A stretch of DNA of 64,000 nt. Source: Bacteroidales bacterium UBA5548 (lineage in GTDB: Bacteria > Bacteroidota > Bacteroidia > Bacteroidales > UBA932). This document shows, in pieces, positions 60,922 through 64,000 of this stretch. The translations under genes and the position numbers were made by a program. Numbering within the stretch: position 1 is the stretch's first letter; every line of letters starts with the position of its first letter. The notes below the pieces were generated by a model that made no database searches, was not told the origin of the DNA, and worked only from the letters and a program-made list of their open reading frames with translations. The DNA lies in NCBI GenBank assembly GCA_002425935.1, contig DINE01000027.1, positions 56,134 through 120,133 on the forward strand, written 5' to 3'.

Positions 60922-61710
60922 ATGTCACAGATTAAAGACTATAGCGTTAGAAGATTCCCAAAATCCAGAATTGCCACATTCGATATTTGTGCAGTGAGTA
61001 ATCTTAAGCATTATGTTAGTGTAATGCTGGAGCTTGATATTACAGAAAGCCGCAAAAAAGTTAAGGCTCTCAGGCAGGAAGGCTCAAAAATCACATTTTT
61101 CGGATGGATGCTAAAGTGCATTGCAACCGCAATAAATAGTCATCCGGCATCTGCAGCGTCACTTAAAAACAGAAGAGAGATAATATTTTTCAATTCAGTA
61201 ACAATTTCTACAATCATTGAAAAGGAGATTGATGGCGTAAAGGTGCCTGTTCCGATGATTATTAAAGATGCTAATGCCAAAAGTGCACAGGAGATATCAA
61301 TCGAGGTTGAAGATGCAAAAAGGGCAGAGGCAGGATCGGGTACAGTTGTGCTCAATAAAGAACCAAACAGGATGGAAGGGATCTACTATCTTCTTCCAGG
61401 TTTCCTGAGAAGGGCTGTATGGCGGTTTATTCTCAAAAGGCCGAAGTTTGCATTTAAGAAAATGGGTAATGTTGCCGTAACCTCTTTGGGTATGAGTGGG
61501 AATGTAAATGCCTGGTTTATACATAAAAGCATTCACCCCATCTCTTTTGGAATTGGCTCTGTGACAAAAAAGCCTCTGGTCGTAAACGACTCAGTTGAGA
61601 TCAGGGAGGTGCTTAATATGACAATACTTATTGACCACGATGTTATTGACGGCGTACCAATGGCAAAATTTGTAAAAGATCTTTCAAAAGCTATTGAAGG
61701 TTATAATTAA
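60922..61710 (+). CDS. Stand-alone E2 / 2-oxoacid dehydrogenase acyltransferase domain protein
   Basis: A 262-residue protein consisting only of the catalytic acyltransferase domain found in E2 components of 2-oxoacid dehydrogenases. The active-site signature is DHDVIDGVPMAKF with His239 and Asp243-Gly244 (HxxxDG). VKVPVPMIIKDANAK and SFGIGSVTKKPLV are also typical. No lipoyl or peripheral-subunit-binding domain and no E1/E3 partners are present, so it may be a CoA-dependent acyltransferase of separate function. It follows the hydrolase gene closely. Confidence 0.87.
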   Translation: MSQIKDYSVRRFPKSRIATFDICAVSNLKHYVSVMLELDITESRKKVKALRQEGSKITFFGWMLKCIATAINSHPASAASLKNRREIIFFNSVTISTIIEKEIDGVKVPVPMIIKDANAKSAQEISIEVEDAKRAEAGSGTVVLNKEPNRMEGIYYLLPGFLRRAVWRFILKRPKFAFKKMGNVAVTSLGMSGNVNAWFIHKSIHPISFGIGSVTKKPLVVNDSVEIREVLNMTILIDHDVIDGVPMAKFVKDLSKAIEGYN

Positions 61711-61725
61711 GAGCTCTCTTTTTGC

Positions 61726-61733
61726 TATTTTTG
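61726..61733 (+). promoter_or_regulatory. Candidate -7 box for the HD-domain gene
   Basis: TATTTTTG matches TAnnTTTG and lies 27 bases before the ATG at 61760. Confidence 0.35.
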
Positions 61734-61759
61734 TCCTGCTATGACACAAACATAATTCT

Positions 61760-62317
61760 ATGAAAAGCAGGGAATATTATCTGGAACTTCTTAATAAAAA
61801 CATTAAAAATCCTAAAATGGTTGCCCATTGCCTTGCTTCAGAAGCGGTAATGAGGGCTTTAGCTAAAAGATTTGGTGAGGATGAGGATGTATGGGGCATG
61901 GCCGGTCTGCTGCATGACATTGATGTGGAGTTCACCGAGGGTGACTCTTTACGCCATGGCCCGGAGGGTGCAGAGTTACTGCGCAGAGAGGGGCTTCCGG
62001 AAAAGGCTGTTGAGGCAGTGTTGCTGCACAACGAAAAGGCAACTGAAATTAGGAGGAGTGAGCTTTTTCATCACGCGCTTGCAGCAGGAGAGACAATAAC
62101 AGGATTGATTTTTGCCGTTGCACTTGTCTATCCGGATAAAAAGATATCAAGCGTAAAAACCAAATCGGTTGTCAAAAGGATGAAAGAGAAGTTGTTTGCC
62201 GCATCTGTAAACAGAGAGGCTATTATGGAGTGTGAGAAGATCGGAATTCAGCTTGATGAATTTGCTGCACTGGCAATTGCCTCACTTGCTCCGATAGAGA
62301 ATGAACTGGGATTTTAA
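61760..62317 (+). CDS. HD domain phosphohydrolase
   Basis: A 185-residue metal-dependent phosphohydrolase with the HD set: MVAHCLASEAVMRALAKRFG (first His), GMAGLLHDIDVEF (HD motif), LRHGPEGAELL and VEAVLLHNE, HHALAAGETITGLI. It probably acts on nucleotides or cyclic phosphates. It is co-directional with guaC 12 bases downstream, so a nucleotide-related role is plausible but unproven. Confidence 0.9.
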   Translation: MKSREYYLELLNKNIKNPKMVAHCLASEAVMRALAKRFGEDEDVWGMAGLLHDIDVEFTEGDSLRHGPEGAELLRREGLPEKAVEAVLLHNEKATEIRRSELFHHALAAGETITGLIFAVALVYPDKKISSVKTKSVVKRMKEKLFAASVNREAIMECEKIGIQLDEFAALAIASLAPIENELGF

Positions 62318-62329
62318 AATTGAATAATT

Positions 62330-63391
62330 ATGAGAATAGAGTATGATATAAAGCTGGGATTTAAAGATGTTATGTTTCGTCCCAAAAGATCTACCCTCAA
62401 AAGCAGGGCACAGGTTAAACTGGAGAGAACATTCAGATTGCTTCACAGCAAAGGAGAGTGGACTGGCATCCCGATAATGGCTGCCAATATGGATACTGTA
62501 GGCACATTCGAGATGGCTACAGCACTAATGAAGCATAAGATGTTCACAGCGATTCATAAGCACTACACTGTGGAGCAGTGGAGAGACTTTATTGAACATG
62601 CCCCAAAAGGTATCGAGAATTTTATAGCAGTCAGTACAGGGACAAGTTCAGAAGATCTGGAGAAGTTGACGGTGATTATGTCTGCAAACAGCCATCTTAA
62701 ATTTATCTGCATTGATGTAGCTAACGGATACTCAGAGCACTTTGTCTCTTTCGTGAGGCAGGTGAGAAAAAAGTTTCCCGAAAAGGTGATTATTGCAGGT
62801 AATGTTGTCACAGGAGAGATGGTCGAAGAGTTACTTCTTTCCGGCGCAGATATCATTAAAGTTGGGATAGGGCCAGGATCAGTTTGTACGACAAGAGTTA
62901 AAACAGGGGTAGGATACCCTCAGCTATCTGCAATTATTGAGTGTGCCGACGCAGCTCACGGGCTTGGAGGTCAGATTATAAGTGATGGAGGCTGCACAAC
63001 TCCTGGCGATGTTGCAAAAGCATTCGGAGCAGGAGCCGATTTTGTAATGCTTGGAGGAATGCTGGCAGGGCATGACGAGAGTGGAGGAGAGCTGATCGAA
63101 AAAGGTGGTCAGAGGGTTAAAATGTTTTATGGTATGAGTTCGGCAACTGCCATGAAGAAGCACTCAGGCGGAGTGGCAGAGTATCGAGCCAGCGAGGGTA
63201 AAACGGTTGAAGTCCCATACAGAGGGGCTGTTGATGAGACTGTTCTTGATATTTTGGGAGGTGTGAGAAGTACCTGTACATATGTTGGTGCATCACAACT
63301 TAAGGAGCTCTCAAAGAGAACAACCTTCATTCGTGTTGCCGAACAGGAGAATCAGGTCTATAAAAGAGAGGGTCAGTCTGGGGAAAATTAA
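62330..63391 (+). CDS. guaC: GMP reductase
   Basis: Converts GMP to IMP with NADPH. The 353-residue protein is very similar throughout to enterobacterial GuaC: MRIEYDIKLGFKDVMFRPKRSTLKSR, MAANMDTVGTF, the catalytic loop GPGSVCTTRVKTGVGYPQLSA with Cys186, DGGCTTPGDVAKAFG, MLGGMLAGHDESGG, and FYGMSSATAMKKH. Co-directional with an HD phosphohydrolase, it should serve purine salvage. The closeness to proteobacterial GuaC is striking but not by itself proof of transfer. Confidence 0.95.
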   Translation: MRIEYDIKLGFKDVMFRPKRSTLKSRAQVKLERTFRLLHSKGEWTGIPIMAANMDTVGTFEMATALMKHKMFTAIHKHYTVEQWRDFIEHAPKGIENFIAVSTGTSSEDLEKLTVIMSANSHLKFICIDVANGYSEHFVSFVRQVRKKFPEKVIIAGNVVTGEMVEELLLSGADIIKVGIGPGSVCTTRVKTGVGYPQLSAIIECADAAHGLGGQIISDGGCTTPGDVAKAFGAGADFVMLGGMLAGHDESGGELIEKGGQRVKMFYGMSSATAMKKHSGGVAEYRASEGKTVEVPYRGAVDETVLDILGGVRSTCTYVGASQLKELSKRTTFIRVAEQENQVYKREGQSGEN

Positions 63392-63407
63392 CCTGCCTAT
63401 TAATTCA

Positions 63408-64000
63408 CTAGCTGTTTTCGAAGGCGTAATCAACAACTTTGTTCAAAAGATTGTTGAACGGTAAAGTCTTTTTGTACTCCTCAAGAGTCCTTTCCAGAAG
63501 ACCCTCAGCTAATAAAAAATCGTCATCAACAAACTTCATCAGGAAGTAATCCTTGAGCTTGAAATACTCTGCATAAGGGCTGTCGGCCGGGAAACCTGCC
63601 GGCACCCTTTTGAGTGAATCCCCTGAATCAAGCACAAAACCTGCTGCATGATCAATAGTCTCTTGAAAACCAAGGCCATTAAGCATAATCTCTTCGCGTA
63701 TGTTTTTAACAACTATTGGTGCCGGTCTGTATATGCCTGTACTCAGGATGTGACCTCCGATATATTCCGAACCTTTAGCCTCAATGTGAAAATAGTATCC
63801 CGAATAACCCGATCCTTTACCTTTAGGGCACACAAATGCACCCATGTGTGTCTTATATGGCGATTTATCGTGGGAGAAACGAACATCTCTGTAAATGCGG
63901 TAAGTACAATCTTTTAGTGTAAGATTTTTCACCGATGGGTCAAATGAAGAGATTCCCGAGATGAGTTTTAAAGTGAATTCATTAAAAAGTTCAAGAGCCT
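63408..64000 (-). CDS. DUF2461 family protein, 5' end outside window
   Basis: The frame on the minus strand is open from the right edge of the window (about 197 residues visible), so the start is missing. DUF2461 features are GISSFDPSV, CTYRIYRDVRFSHDKSPYKTHMGAF, GYYFHIEAKGSEYIGGHILSTGIYRPAP and a C-terminal DYFLMKFVDDDFL. Family members are uncharacterised proteins of about 220 residues. It is convergent with guaC. Confidence 0.9.
   Translation of the reverse strand, partial: ALELFNEFTLKLISGISSFDPSVKNLTLKDCTYRIYRDVRFSHDKSPYKTHMGAFVCPKGKGSGYSGYYFHIEAKGSEYIGGHILSTGIYRPAPIVVKNIREEIMLNGLGFQETIDHAAGFVLDSGDSLKRVPAGFPADSPYAEYFKLKDYFLMKFVDDDFLLAEGLLERTLEEYKKTLPFNNLLNKVVDYAFENS

Overview
The window looks like a chromosomal segment of a Bacteroidota bacterium, probably of the order Bacteroidales. 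The evidence is gene content typical of that phylum (OmpP1/FadL porin, DPP-IV type S9 peptidase, DUF1343 muramidase, LytTR/histidine kinase pair, DHCW cupin, DUF2200) and many candidate phylum-type -7 boxes (TAnnTTTG) instead of sigma-70 boxes. Ribosome-binding sites are weak or absent. No genus can be named from the sequence alone.

Bases 1-27,423 are core chromosome. From left to right they hold a beta-lactamase-family hydrolase cut by the window edge, an acetyltransferase-like gene, a shikimate operon (aroB, an aroD-aroA fusion, aroC), yifB/comM, tsaE, a NamZ-like muramidase and a selenium operon (mnmH, a DsrE/YedF-like gene, selD) that supports 2-selenouridine in tRNA. Next come an OmpP1 porin, an S9 peptidase, a phosphodiesterase, a DUF5009 membrane protein and rsmE. 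A long minus-strand run follows (small membrane protein, mutL, rhomboid protease, EEP nuclease-like protein, glycosyltransferase, Sua5/YrdC, Na+/Ca2+ exchanger), then ispF and a lipoprotein of unknown function.

At 27.6 kb a tRNA-Met with its own promoter and terminator marks the edge of an accessory zone. It is followed by a cluster of 57-bp hairpin repeats, a tyrosine recombinase remnant with several lesions, and then an array that behaves like integron gene cassettes. Four long imperfect palindromes (about 28.5, 29.3, 31.0 and 33.2 kb) separate plus-strand cargo: two small proteins, a CPA1-type cation/proton antiporter, and a fused acetyltransferase-aminotransferase. For two consecutive units the 5' boundary sequence is the exact 9-base reverse complement of the left core of the palindrome that closes the unit. 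That is the signature expected if a circular cassette was inserted at its own attC-like site. This array is the most interesting object in the window.

Bases 33-64 kb are a mosaic of adaptive and housekeeping genes, mostly on the plus strand: an RsgA-type GTPase, a secreted protein interrupted by an amber codon, an SDR/DUF2867 protein, a transglutaminase-like lipoprotein, flavodoxin, several GNAT acetyltransferases (one with a likely internal deletion), a PiT phosphate transporter, a LytS/LytR-like two-component pair and two alpha/beta hydrolases. They continue with an ABC-F protein, a radical SAM SPL-like protein, a Gdx/SugE exporter, a Crp/Fnr regulator facing an OsmC gene, a ferredoxin-nitroreductase fusion, mntP, a stand-alone E2 acyltransferase domain, an HD phosphohydrolase, guaC, and a DUF2461 gene cut by the right edge.
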